NCBI GenBank assembly: GCA_964647395.1
Contig: CAZYHR010000080.1
Span: 1 to 14,472, forward strand
DNA: 14,472 nucleotides
Origin: Phosphoribacter sp964647395
GTDB taxonomy: Bacteria > Actinomycetota > Actinomycetes > Actinomycetales > Dermatophilaceae
Direction: 5' to 3'
Shown: positions 1 through 7,261 of the stretch, piece after piece
Numbering within the stretch: position 1 is the first letter of the stretch
Layout: each line of letters starts with the position of its first letter
Program-made: the position numbers and the translations under genes
Notes under the pieces: model-generated
Told to the model about the DNA's origin: nothing
The model's input: only the letters and a program-made list of their open reading frames with translations
Database searches by the model: none

Positions 1-932
1 CGGCCCTCGTTGCCCGGGGTGACCCCGTCGCCGATGAGCATGAGTGAGGAGCGCACGTGGTCGGCGACGACCCGCAGGCGCACGTCGTCGGGGTGGCTCT
101 CGGTCGAGGCGTGGCCGGAGTGGGCGCCGTAGACCTTGCCGGTCAGCTCGGCGGCCCGGTCGAGGACCGGATAGACCTCGTCGATCTCGTAGAGGTTGTC
201 GACGCCCTGCAGGATCGAGGCGATGCGCTCCAGGCCCATGCCGGTGTCGATGTTCTTCTTGGGCAGGTCGCCGGCGATGTCGAAGTCCTGCTTGCTGCGC
301 ACCGCCGACAGCTCGTGCTGCATGAAGACGAGGTTCCAGAACTCCAGGAAGCGGTCCTCGTCGACGGCCGGCCCGCCGTCGGGGCCGTAGTCGGGGCCGC
401 GGTCGTAGTAGATCTCCGAGCACGGCCCACCCGGGCCCGGCACGCCCATCGACCAGTAGTTGTCGGCCTTGCCGCGCCGCACGATCCGTTCGCTGGGGAT
501 GCCGGTCAGCGAGGTCCACAGCTCGATGGCCTCGTCGTCGTCCTCATAGACGGTGGCCCAGAGCCGGTCGCCGTCCAGGCCGAATCCGCCGCTGTCCTGG
601 CTGCCGGTGGTCAGCGCCCAGGCCAGCTCGATCGCCCCGGCCTTGAAGTAGTCGCCGAACGAGAAGTTGCCGTTCATCTGGAAGAACGTGCCGTGTCGGC
701 TGGTCTTGCCGACCTCGTCGATGTCCTGGGTGCGCACGCACTTCTGCACGCTCGTGGCCCGCGGCCAGGGCGGCGCCTGCTGGCCCAGGAAATAGGGCTT
801 GAAGGGCACCATGCCGGCGTTGACGAACAGCAGGTTGGGGTCGTCGTAGAGCAGCGGGGCCGACGGCACGACCGCGTGCCCGTTGCTCTCGAAGAAGCGC
901 AGCCAGCGGCGCCTGATCTCGGCGGTCTCCAT
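1..932 (-). CDS. alaS: Alanine--tRNA ligase, N-terminal part (cut by left window edge)
   Basis: Cytoplasmic class II aminoacyl-tRNA synthetase that charges tRNA-Ala with alanine. About 310 N-terminal residues are visible, roughly a third of the usual 880-900; the editing and C-Ala domains lie beyond the left edge. The reading begins METAEIRRRWLRFFES and contains the family-diagnostic stretch SRHGTFFQMNGNFSFGDYFK, followed by GKADNYWSMGVPGPGGPCSE and MGLERIASILQG, all hallmarks of the AlaRS catalytic core. The ATG at 930-932 is preceded by AAGGA seven bases upstream, a good ribosome-binding site. It is the last gene seen of a minus-strand set with the two small membrane proteins upstream. A 10-bp palindromic hairpin (954-975) lies in its 99-bp leader. 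Identity is very secure. Confidence 0.97.
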   Translation of the reverse strand, partial: METAEIRRRWLRFFESNGHAVVPSAPLLYDDPNLLFVNAGMVPFKPYFLGQQAPPWPRATSVQKCVRTQDIDEVGKTSRHGTFFQMNGNFSFGDYFKAGAIELAWALTTGSQDSGGFGLDGDRLWATVYEDDDEAIELWTSLTGIPSERIVRRGKADNYWSMGVPGPGGPCSEIYYDRGPDYGPDGGPAVDEDRFLEFWNLVFMQHELSAVRSKQDFDIAGDLPKKNIDTGMGLERIASILQGVDNLYEIDEVYPVLDRAAELTGKVYGAHSGHASTESHPDDVRLRVVADHVRSSLMLIGDGVTPGNEG

Positions 933-953
933 GGGTGGTTCCTTGTCAGCGCG

Positions 954-975
954 GTATGCCGCGGGCGCGGCATAC
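954..975. repeat. Near-perfect palindrome in the alaS leader
   Basis: GTATGCCGCG (954-963) and its exact reverse complement CGCGGCATAC (966-975) are separated by two bases. In RNA this would form a stable hairpin about 20 bases upstream of the alaS ribosome-binding site. It could be a weak terminator or attenuator, a mRNA-stability element, or simply two head-to-head copies of the octamer GTATGCCG that is common across the window. No U-rich tail follows on either strand. Function is inference only. Confidence 0.45.
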
Positions 976-1031
976 GGGGTCGGAGGGGCTGGGCGGGGTG
1001 AGGGCTCGCGCGGCGGGCGGACCCGCGGGCC

Positions 1032-1316
1032 TCACCCCCGGCGAGCTCGCCAGCCGGTCGGGTCGTCGAGCAGGGCTCGGGTGGCGGCCGGGTCGAGCCG
1101 GGCGTCCGGGGGCGCCGGGTCCAGGCCGAGGGCGACCCGGAGCTCGTCCTCGCGGGTGGCCATGCCCTCGCGGACGTCGGTGGCCAGCGCGTCGAGTTGG
1201 CTGAGCAGTCCGGTGACCCGGTCGCCGAGTTCGCCCTCGCCGGTCAGCGCCCGGGCCAGCGCGATCAACGCGACCCCGGCCGCGGCTCCGGCGAGCACCG
1301 CGAGCAGCGGCTTCAT
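1032..1316 (-). CDS. Small single-pass membrane protein, DUF6167-like
   Basis: A 94-residue protein of unknown function. Residues about 3-24 (LLAVLAGAAAGVALIALARA) form one hydrophobic helix at the N terminus. The rest is a charged, probably helical cytoplasmic tail. In many actinobacteria a protein like this sits between a DUF948 protein and alaS, and this gene holds that position; the DUF6167 name rests on that context and on size and topology. Its ATG (1314-1316) overlaps the TGA of the upstream DUF948-like gene as ATGA, with AAGGA six bases before the start, so the two are probably translationally coupled. Nothing in the sequence reveals a biochemical role. Confidence 0.85.
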   Translation of the reverse strand: MKPLLAVLAGAAAGVALIALARALTGEGELGDRVTGLLSQLDALATDVREGMATREDELRVALGLDPAPPDARLDPAATRALLDDPTGWRARRG

Positions 1317-1690
1317 GAGGCGTCCTTGGCCCGTCGGGCCGCCAGCGCGGAGCGCACCCCGTAGGAGAAGGCCGCGACCTTGACGACCGGCGCTCCGAGG
1401 GTGGCGGCGAACAGCGAGGTCAGCGCGCTGACGTTGGCGGTGACGGCGCTCAGGTGCGTGGTGACGGTGTCGATGCGGGCCAACTGCTCGTTGGTCGTCG
1501 AGACCGTCGTGGTGACCTCGCCGAGCAGCGGCAGGCTGCCGTCGACGACGCCCTTGACCCCGACGCGGGTCTCGTCGAGGATCTCGCCGGCCTTGCCGAT
1601 GACCGACCCGAGCCGGACCACGAGATAGGCGAACGCCAGCGCGGCGACGACGCCGGCGAGGTCGCCGACGGTGACTGGCTCGATGCTCAC
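1313..1690 (-). CDS. DUF948-like membrane protein
   Basis: A 125-residue protein. An N-terminal hydrophobic segment (residues about 8-31) is followed by an amphipathic stretch rich in Val, Thr and Leu (about 35-90) that looks like a helical coiled-coil stalk, typical of DUF948 proteins. The C-terminal end is basic (ALAARRAKDAS). The start is GTG at 1688-1690; no purine-rich ribosome-binding site precedes it, but TAGGGT lies six bases upstream, which fits a leaderless transcript. It overlaps the DUF6167-like gene by ATGA and sits upstream of alaS, the common actinobacterial arrangement. Function is unknown; the family has been loosely linked to general stress and chemotaxis-like annotations, without evidence here. 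Confidence 0.88.
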   Translation of the reverse strand: MSIEPVTVGDLAGVVAALAFAYLVVRLGSVIGKAGEILDETRVGVKGVVDGSLPLLGEVTTTVSTTNEQLARIDTVTTHLSAVTANVSALTSLFAATLGAPVVKVAAFSYGVRSALAARRAKDAS

Positions 1691-1696
1691 CCGGTC

Positions 1697-1702
1697 ACCC
1701 TA
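1697..1702 (-). promoter_or_regulatory. Candidate -10 element for a leaderless DUF948-like gene
   Basis: On the minus strand TAGGGT matches the actinobacterial -10 pattern TANNNT and lies exactly six bases before the GTG start codon. In actinobacteria this spacing puts the transcription start at or next to the start codon, giving a leaderless mRNA. No clear -35 box is visible and no ribosome-binding site is present, which supports the reading. It would be the promoter for the DUF948-DUF6167-alaS set. The same TANNNT-N6-GTG arrangement recurs at the hydrolase gene (13318-13323). Confidence 0.42.
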
Positions 1703-1749
1703 CCCGGGCCGGTCCGGGCGCACCCCCGCCCGCGACCCGCCGCCACCCT

Positions 1750-1826
1750 CCCGGTGAAAACGGTTGCCTGGAACGTTTGCGGAAACCCTCCGCCCGCAAA
1801 CGTTCCAGGCAACCGTTTTCACCGGG
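1750..1826 (-). terminator. Perfect 33-bp inverted repeat; probable terminator of the ABC operon
   Basis: Arms 1750-1782 and 1794-1826 are perfect reverse complements over 33 bp, separated by an 11-base loop (1783-1793). The structure starts two bases after the stop codon of ATPase F, where an operon terminator is expected, and separates that operon from the promoter of the next minus-strand gene. Neither side has a T-run, so it would be a tail-less (I-shaped) terminator of a kind common in actinobacteria. The arms are about 61% G+C, lower than their surroundings, and contain AACGGTT and AACGTT cores. It could also be a member of a dispersed palindromic repeat family. Confidence 0.65.
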
Positions 1827-1828
1827 GG

Positions 1829-2888
1829 CTATGAGGTGACCTCGGCGACGAGGTTGGTGTTGATCTCCGGGAAGTGGCAGGCGATGACGTGCCGGCCGGC
1901 CCCGGGGGCGTCGTCGCCCCCGCCGGGCTTGTCCTCCAGCGGGGGCTCCTGCTCGGCGCACAGGTCCTGGGCCTTCCAGCAGCGGGTCCGGAAGCGGCAG
2001 CCGCTCGGCGGGTCGATGGGGCTGGGCGGGTCGCCCTGCAGCCGGATCCGCTCCTTGGGGGCGATGCCGCGGGCCACGTTGATGTCCGGGGCCGCGGACA
2101 GCAGGGCCTGGGTGTACGGGTGCTGCGGGATGCCGTAGATCTGCTGCTTGTCGCCGAGTTCGACGATCTTGCCGAGATACATCACCGCCACCCGGTCGCA
2201 GAAGTGCCGGATGACGCTCAGGTCGTGGGCGATGAAGATGAACGACAGGCCCAACTCGTGGCGCAGCCGGGACAGCAGGTTCATCACCTGGGCCTGCACC
2301 GACACGTCGAGGGCCGAGACCGGCTCGTCGGCGATGATGACCTTGGGCTCGACCGCGAGCGCCCGGGCGATGCCGATGCGCTGGCGCTGGCCGCCGGAGA
2401 ACTCCGAGGGATAGCGGTTGATGTGCTCGGGGTTCAGCCCGACCAGCTCGAGCAGTTCCTGGGAGCGCTGCTTCTCCTTGCCCTTGTGCAGGCCGTGCAC
2501 CCGCAGCGGCGTGGCCAGGATCGCGCCGACGGTCTGGCGCGGGTTGAGCGAGGAGTAGGGGTCCTGGAAGATCATCTGGATGTCGCCGCGCAGCGGGCGC
2601 AACTCGCGCTCGGACAGCCGGGCGATGTCGCGGCCCCGGAAGCGGATGACCCCGGCCGTCGGGGTCTCCAGCCGGGTCAGGCACCGGGACACCGTCGACC
2701 NNNNNNNNNNTCCCGCAGCCGGACTCGCCGACCAGCCCCAGGGTCTCGCCCTCGGCCAGCTCGCAGGACACCCCGTCCACCGCCTTGACGGTGTTGCGGC
2801 TCATGGACAGGCCCTGCACCTCGCGCACGGCGAAGTGCTTGACCAGGCCCTCGACCTGCAGCAGCGGGGTCGTCGGGTCCGCGCTCAT
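1829..2888 (-). CDS. Peptide ABC transporter ATP-binding protein (OppF/DppF type), interrupted by a 10-N gap
   Basis: Second ATPase of the peptide importer; it hydrolyses ATP at the cytoplasmic face to drive uptake. With the ten Ns removed it reads 349 residues in frame. Visible are the Walker A start GESGCG (residues 54-59), where the gap falls, the Q-loop in MIFQDPYSSLNP, the signature EFSGGQRQRIGIARAL, Walker B VIIADEPVSALD, and the H-loop in FIAHDLSV. The C-terminal oligopeptide-transporter region reads HPYTQALLSAAP, then PPSGCRFRTRC and a four-cysteine set (C294, C300, C307, C334). The ATG overlaps the TGA of ATPase D (ATGA, 2885-2888) and has GGAGG seven bases upstream. Across the gap the bases left read AGG (Arg) at the Walker A lysine, probably a contig-end error. 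Choice between Opp and Dpp specificity cannot be made. Confidence 0.93.
2701..2710. other. Assembly gap (10 N) inside the Walker A motif of ATPase F
   Basis: Ten consecutive Ns lie between codons for GESGCG and STVSRCL. As written, the run shifts the reading frame by one base. Removing it leaves 1050 coding bases (350 codons with stop), so the true missing length is probably zero, or the contigs overlapped slightly. It is an assembly artefact, not a biological break. Confidence 0.97.
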
Positions 2889-4009
2889 GAGACCGCCTCC
2901 GAGTCCTCGACGGGGGCGTCGGCCGGCTGCTCCTGGGCGACCTCGCGCAGCCAGTGCTCGGCGTTGTCGAGGTGGCAGCGGATCTGGCGCTGCCCGCCGA
3001 TGTCGCGCAGCTCGGGCAGCTCGGTGCGGCACCGGTCGCCCGGCACGAACTGGCTCACCGTGCAGCGCGGGTGGAAGGAGCAGCCGCTGGGCAGGGTGAC
3101 CAGGCTCGGTGGGCTGCCCTTGATGGTGCGCAGCTCACCCTGCTCCTCGGTCGCCGACGGCAGGCTCTGCAGCAGGGCCCAGGTATAGGGGTGCTGCGGG
3201 TGGGCCAGCACGTCCCGGGCCAGGCCGCGCTCGACGGCGCGACCGGCATACATGACCAGGATGTCGTCGGCCACCTCGGCCACGACCGCCAGGTCGTGGG
3301 TGATGAGCACGACCGCCGAGCCGAACTCCTGCTGCAGGTTGTTGATGAGATCGAGGATCTGGGCCTGCACGGTGACGTCGAGCGCGGTGGTCGGCTCGTC
3401 GGCGATGAGCAGCTTGGGGTCGTTGACCAGGCCCATGGCGATCATCGCGCGCTGGCGCATGCCCCCGGAGAACTCGTGCGGGTACATCTTGGCCCGACGC
3501 TGCGGGTTGGGGATGCCGACCAGTTCGAGCATCTCGACGGCCCGACGGTGGGCCACGGCCCGGGACACCTGGTGGTGGGCGCGATAGGCCTCGGCGATCT
3601 GGACGCCGACCTTGTAGAAGGGGTGCAGCGCCGACAGCGGGTCCTGGAAGATCATCGCCGCCGTGCGGCTGCGCAGTCCACGGACCACCGACTCCGACGC
3701 CCCGACGACCTCGGCCCCGTCCAGCAGGATCGACCCGGTGATGGTGCTGCGCTTGGGATTGTGCAGCCCCAGCACCGCCATCGACGAGACCGACTTGCCC
3801 GAGCCGGACTCCCCGACGATCGCCAGGGTGCGCCCGAGTCGAGCCTCGTAGGACAGGTCCTGCACGGCGTTGACCGCGCCCTCGTCGCTGGGGAAGCGCA
3901 CGGACAGGCCGGTGACCTTGAGCACGACCTCGCCGGCCGGCTTCTCCGCCGCGACGACGCGCTGCGGCGCGGCCGCGGGCACCGGCCCCGGTTGCGGTTG
4001 GGCGCTCAT
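2885..4009 (-). CDS. Peptide ABC transporter ATP-binding protein (OppD/DppD type)
   Basis: First ATPase of the importer, 374 residues. An Ala/Pro/Gln-rich extension of about 25 residues precedes the nucleotide-binding domain. Motifs are complete: Walker A GESGSGKS (K72), Q-loop MIFQDPLSALHP, signature EFSGGMRQRAMIAMGL, Walker B LLIADEPTTALDV and H-loop LITHDLAVVAEV. The C-terminal region HPYTWALLQSLPS through PSGCSFHPRC carries four cysteines (C310, C316, C327, C345); the same region in some OppD-type ATPases, including that of Mycobacterium tuberculosis, is known to hold an iron-sulfur cluster. The ATG overlaps the TGA of permease B (4006-4009) with no independent ribosome-binding site, so translation is probably coupled. 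The partner is ATPase F, giving the usual heterodimer of peptide importers. Confidence 0.96.
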   Translation of the reverse strand: MSAQPQPGPVPAAAPQRVVAAEKPAGEVVLKVTGLSVRFPSDEGAVNAVQDLSYEARLGRTLAIVGESGSGKSVSSMAVLGLHNPKRSTITGSILLDGAEVVGASESVVRGLRSRTAAMIFQDPLSALHPFYKVGVQIAEAYRAHHQVSRAVAHRRAVEMLELVGIPNPQRRAKMYPHEFSGGMRQRAMIAMGLVNDPKLLIADEPTTALDVTVQAQILDLINNLQQEFGSAVVLITHDLAVVAEVADDILVMYAGRAVERGLARDVLAHPQHPYTWALLQSLPSATEEQGELRTIKGSPPSLVTLPSGCSFHPRCTVSQFVPGDRCRTELPELRDIGGQRQIRCHLDNAEHWLREVAQEQPADAPVEDSEAVS

Positions 4010-4992
4010 GACAGCCGCACCCGCGGGTCGAGGATCGAGTAGGCGATGTCGACCAGGAAGTTCATGGTCACCACCAGCACGCAGCCGACCAACACCGTGC
4101 CCATGATGATCGGCAGGTCGTCGTTGCGCAGCGACTCGATGGCGAAGCGGCCGATGCCGTCGACGCTGAAGATCTGCTCGGTGATCAGGGTGCCGGACAG
4201 CAGGCCGGCCATGTCCAGGCCGAGGATCGTCACGACCGGGCTCAGCGCCGCGCGCAGCGCGTGCTTGTAGACCACCCGCTGCTCGCTGATGCCCTTGGAC
4301 CGGGCCGTGCGGACGTAGTCCTGGGCCAGCGTGTCGACCATCGAGGCTCGGGCATAGCGGGTGTAGCCGGTCGAGTAGAACAGCCCGAGGATGATCGCCG
4401 GGGCGACCAGGCCGGCCAGCCAGGGCGAGATGCCGTCAGAGCGGCTCGCGTAGCGCGGCAGGATCGGATAGAGGACGGTGAAGTAGATGGCGAACAGCAG
4501 CCCGGAGACATAACTCGGGATCGCGCCGAACACCTGACTGAACCCGACGATGCCGCGATCGAGCGGGGTGCCGCGCACCCGGGCCGTGAACACCCCGGTG
4601 CCGACGCCGACGATGAGGAAGACGACCATCGTCATGAGTGCGAGCATGGCCGTGTTGGGGAAGCGCTGGAAGATCGCGTCCTTGACCTCGATGCCGGTCC
4701 GGAACGAGAAACCCAGGCAGGGCGCACTGCACTCCTTCGGCTGCCCGGACAGATAGACCGTCCGGCCGCCGACCAGGCCCTTGAAGTACTCGGCGAACTG
4801 CTCGGGCACCGGCCGGTCGGTGCCCAGGCTGCGCCGGATGTCCTCCAGGCGCTGGTTCGTGCAGCGGGTCTCGCCGCACATGGCCAGGGCCGGGTCGGCC
4901 GGACCTGCGAAGAAGAGCAGGAAGGTCGCGACCAGGACGACGAGGACGACGCTGAGCGCCATCGCCACGCGGCGCGCGATGTAGACGAGCAT
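4006..4992 (-). CDS. Peptide ABC transporter permease B (OppB/DppB type)
   Basis: Integral membrane subunit of the peptide importer, 328 residues. The first helix spans residues about 10-30. It is followed by a long extracytoplasmic loop with four cysteines (C39, C44, C88, C92) that could form disulfides outside the membrane. Further helices occur around AMLALMTMVVFLIVGVGTG, SYVSGLLFAIYFTVLYPIL, PWLAGLVAPAIILGLF, VVTILGLDMAGLLSG and IMGTVLVGCVLVVTMNFLV. The EAA-type cytoplasmic loop that docks on the ATPases reads DYVRTARSKGISEQRVVYKH. The C-terminal YSILDPRVRLS is typical of the family. Start ATG 4990-4992 has GAGGA five bases upstream. It overlaps ATPase D by four bases and follows the binding protein after a 94-bp spacer containing a hairpin. 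Confidence 0.96.
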   Translation of the reverse strand: MLVYIARRVAMALSVVLVVLVATFLLFFAGPADPALAMCGETRCTNQRLEDIRRSLGTDRPVPEQFAEYFKGLVGGRTVYLSGQPKECSAPCLGFSFRTGIEVKDAIFQRFPNTAMLALMTMVVFLIVGVGTGVFTARVRGTPLDRGIVGFSQVFGAIPSYVSGLLFAIYFTVLYPILPRYASRSDGISPWLAGLVAPAIILGLFYSTGYTRYARASMVDTLAQDYVRTARSKGISEQRVVYKHALRAALSPVVTILGLDMAGLLSGTLITEQIFSVDGIGRFAIESLRNDDLPIIMGTVLVGCVLVVTMNFLVDIAYSILDPRVRLS

Positions 4993-5013
4993 GGTTCCTC
5001 GCTGGGTCGGGAC

Positions 5014-5047
5014 GGCGGGGTACGGACCCGGGGGCCCGCACCCCGCC
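5014..5047 (-). promoter_or_regulatory. Hairpin between binding-protein and permease B genes
   Basis: Eight-base arms GGCGGGGT (5014-5021) and ACCCCGCC (5040-5047) enclose two further 3-bp pairings, giving an imperfect stem of about 16 positions with two mismatches and a two-base loop. It lies in the 94-bp spacer just after the binding-protein stop codon. Intercistronic hairpins here are known in other importer operons to stabilise or partly terminate the upstream message, so the binding protein is made in excess over the permeases. That role is inferred from position alone. Confidence 0.45.
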
Positions 5048-5086
5048 CTCGGTCAGTGCGGTGCGGAGATCAGCGATCTTCGTCCG

Positions 5087-6874
5087 TCACTGGTCGACCC
5101 AGATGGCGTCCAGGATCGGCATCCCGTGGTTGGGGTCGTTGATGACGTTGTGGACCTTGGTGCCGAACAGGATGTTCGAGCGGTCGTAGTAGTAGGGCAG
5201 GGCCGGCAGGTAGTTCTCCATCAGCCACTTGTCGAACTTGCCCCACTCCGGGCCCTGCTCCTTGATGGAGAGCTTGAGGATGCGCTCCATCTCGGCATCG
5301 ATCTTCGGGTCGGCGAGGTTGCCCCAGTTGGTGCCGCCCTTGTTGATCTGGGTCGAGCCCACCATGGGCGGGAAGATCGAGTCGGCCGACGGCCAGTCGA
5401 AGCACCACCCGGCGGGGCTCTGCAACATGTTGTGCGGGCCGTCCAGCTTGGCGATGAGCGTGCGCCGCTCGCGACCGGCCACACCCATGTCGGTGACCTT
5501 GAAGCCCGCCTCCTGCAGCTTGGTCTTGCGGACCTGGTTGACCTGCTGGGCGATGTTGCTCGGGTCGTCGTTGGTGTAGTAGTACTTCAGCTCGAACTCC
5601 TTGCCGGGGCCGTAGCCGGCGGCGGCGAGCATCTCCTTGGCCTTGGCCGGGTCACCGTTGCCGGTGCCGGTCAGCCCGGGCAGCTTGTAGTCGAGCCAGC
5701 CCGGGATCTGCGGCGGGACGAGCGTGCTGGCCGGGCTCTGCGACAGCGGCGTGGCCCCGGCCGCCTTGTTGAGGTCGTCGAACGGGTAGGCGATGGCCAG
5801 GGCCTTGCGCACCTCCATGGGGATCTTGCGGGTGTCCATGTTGATGGCGATGACACACGAGGACTGGCCGTTGATGAACTGGCTGGCCTTGGCGCCGGTG
5901 ACCTGGTCGGTGAACTGCGCGTCGATGGCGTCCCAGTTGAGGGTCGTCGCGTCCGGGCCGTTGCTGGCCAGCACCGCCGCCTGGGTCTTGATCGTGTCCT
6001 GGCTGAACTTGAACACATAGTTGTCGACGTATGCCGTGCGGGCCGGGTCGGTCGCCGGGTCCCAGTTGGGGTTGCGCTTGAGCTTGAGCTCGCTGCCCTG
6101 GGTGAACGACTCGATGACGTAGGGCCCGGTCGACACGGCGGTGTTGCCGTAGTCCCTGGTCTTGGTGTCCTTGGCCTGCGGGATCGGCGAGACCTGGGTG
6201 AACGACGCGAAGTAGGGCAGCGTCTCCCAGCGCTTGATCAGGTGGAAGATCACCTGGTTGCCCTTGGCCTCGACGCCGGCGAAGGTGTCGCCGAACTGGT
6301 CGTTCCGCTTGGGGTCGTCCCACGGCCCCTCATAGGTGGCACCGTCCTTGAGGAAGTCGACCTGATAGGTCGGCCCGGTGTCGGTGAACGCGAAGGAGCG
6401 CTTCACGGCATACGCGATGTCCGCGGCGCTGACCGCGGAGCCGTCGGAGTACTTGATGCCGTCCTTGAGGGTGAACGTCCAGGTCAGGCCGTCCTCGGAC
6501 ACCTGGCCGAGGTCGGTGGCCAGGTCCGGCACGAGCACCTGCTTGCCGTTGCGGTGGATGAAGGCGGTGAGCGAGCGCTGGGTCAGCCGGGTCATGATCG
6601 CCCCGGAGTCCTGATAGAACTGCGCGCTCGGGTCCATGTCGGAGGGTGCGGTGGCATAGGCGACCGTCAGGGTGCCGCCCTTCTTGGCACCGGCGACCTC
6701 AGGGGCCGGGCCCTTGGCGGTGGGATCCAGGGCCGCCTCCGCGCCGGCGGCGGGCCCGGAGGCTCCGGTGTTGCCACCGGTCGAGCCGGGAGTGGACGAC
6801 GACGGCGCCGAGCAGGCCGCAGTCAGGCCGAGTGACACCGCGGCTCCGACCGCGAGGACGTGGGTCCAGCGCAT
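5087..6874 (-). CDS. Peptide ABC transporter substrate-binding lipoprotein (SBP family 5)
   Basis: Extracytoplasmic receptor that captures peptides or a related solute and delivers them to the permeases; 595 residues. The N terminus MRWTHVLAVGAAVSLGLTAAC is a lipoprotein signal with the lipidated Cys at position 21, followed by a Ser/Gly/Ala-rich linker (about 22-60). The family-5 signature region is clear: LVPDLATDLGQVSEDGLTWT, then LKDGIKYSDGSAVSAADIAY, with GPYVIESFTQGSELKLKRNP further on. Length is typical. The ATG at 6872-6874 follows AAGGAG nine bases upstream. It lies between the two permease genes rather than first in the operon. Ligand is not predictable: family members bind di- and oligopeptides, and some bind nickel, heme or opines. 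Peptides are the default reading. Confidence 0.95.
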   Translation of the reverse strand: MRWTHVLAVGAAVSLGLTAACSAPSSSTPGSTGGNTGASGPAAGAEAALDPTAKGPAPEVAGAKKGGTLTVAYATAPSDMDPSAQFYQDSGAIMTRLTQRSLTAFIHRNGKQVLVPDLATDLGQVSEDGLTWTFTLKDGIKYSDGSAVSAADIAYAVKRSFAFTDTGPTYQVDFLKDGATYEGPWDDPKRNDQFGDTFAGVEAKGNQVIFHLIKRWETLPYFASFTQVSPIPQAKDTKTRDYGNTAVSTGPYVIESFTQGSELKLKRNPNWDPATDPARTAYVDNYVFKFSQDTIKTQAAVLASNGPDATTLNWDAIDAQFTDQVTGAKASQFINGQSSCVIAINMDTRKIPMEVRKALAIAYPFDDLNKAAGATPLSQSPASTLVPPQIPGWLDYKLPGLTGTGNGDPAKAKEMLAAAGYGPGKEFELKYYYTNDDPSNIAQQVNQVRKTKLQEAGFKVTDMGVAGRERRTLIAKLDGPHNMLQSPAGWCFDWPSADSIFPPMVGSTQINKGGTNWGNLADPKIDAEMERILKLSIKEQGPEWGKFDKWLMENYLPALPYYYDRSNILFGTKVHNVINDPNHGMPILDAIWVDQ

Positions 6875-6940
6875 GGTTCATTCTCCTTGTGTGATGAGCC
6901 CTGGTGGGGTCAGGGCTGCGGGCCACCGGCAGCTCGCTGG

Positions 6941-7261
6941 CTACCGACGGGTATTGGGATCGAAGGCGTCCCGGATCGCCTCGCCGAGCAGGGTGAGGGC
7001 GAGCACGAGCAGGGCGATGGAGGCCACGGGTGGCCAGAGGAACAGCGGGTAGCGGGCGTAGGCGTGCTGGGCGTTGGAGACGGTGCGTCCCCAGGAGGGG
7101 GTGGGCTCGACCAGTCCCGCCCCGAGATAGGACAGGGCGGCCTCGGCCGAGATGTAGGCGGGCACGGCGATCGAGGCCGAGACGATGATCGGCCCGACCA
7201 GGTTGGGCAGGATCTCCCGGAACAGGATCTGTCGGGTCGGCACCCCGATGACCTTGGCGGC
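6941..7261 (-). CDS. Peptide ABC transporter permease C (OppC/DppC type), C-terminal part after chimeric break
   Basis: This is the C-terminal third (about 104 residues) of the permease whose N-terminal part is at 7447-8136. It reads AAKVIGVPTRQILFREILPN, the second half of the EAA motif that contacts the ATPases, then the helices PIIVSASIAVPAYISAEAAL and VASIALLVLALTLLGEAI, and ends DAFDPNTRR before TAG. The segment GAGLVEPTPSWGRTVSNAQ is typical of OppC/DppC. The stop is 66 bases before the start of the binding-protein gene. If 191 bp of intervening sequence are removed (either copy of the flanking GGCGGC being kept), the two parts join as EFVQAA-KVIGV in one 335-codon frame including the stop. 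It is therefore a fragment only because of the assembly. Confidence 0.93.
   Translation of the reverse strand, partial: AAKVIGVPTRQILFREILPNLVGPIIVSASIAVPAYISAEAALSYLGAGLVEPTPSWGRTVSNAQHAYARYPLFLWPPVASIALLVLALTLLGEAIRDAFDPNTRR

Noticed and set aside
57..1001. Long plus-strand open frame antisense to alaS
   Set aside because: It exists because high G+C depletes stop codons. The translation is a Val/Asp/Gly/Arg-rich shadow with no recognisable domain, while the minus strand encodes unmistakable alanyl-tRNA synthetase.
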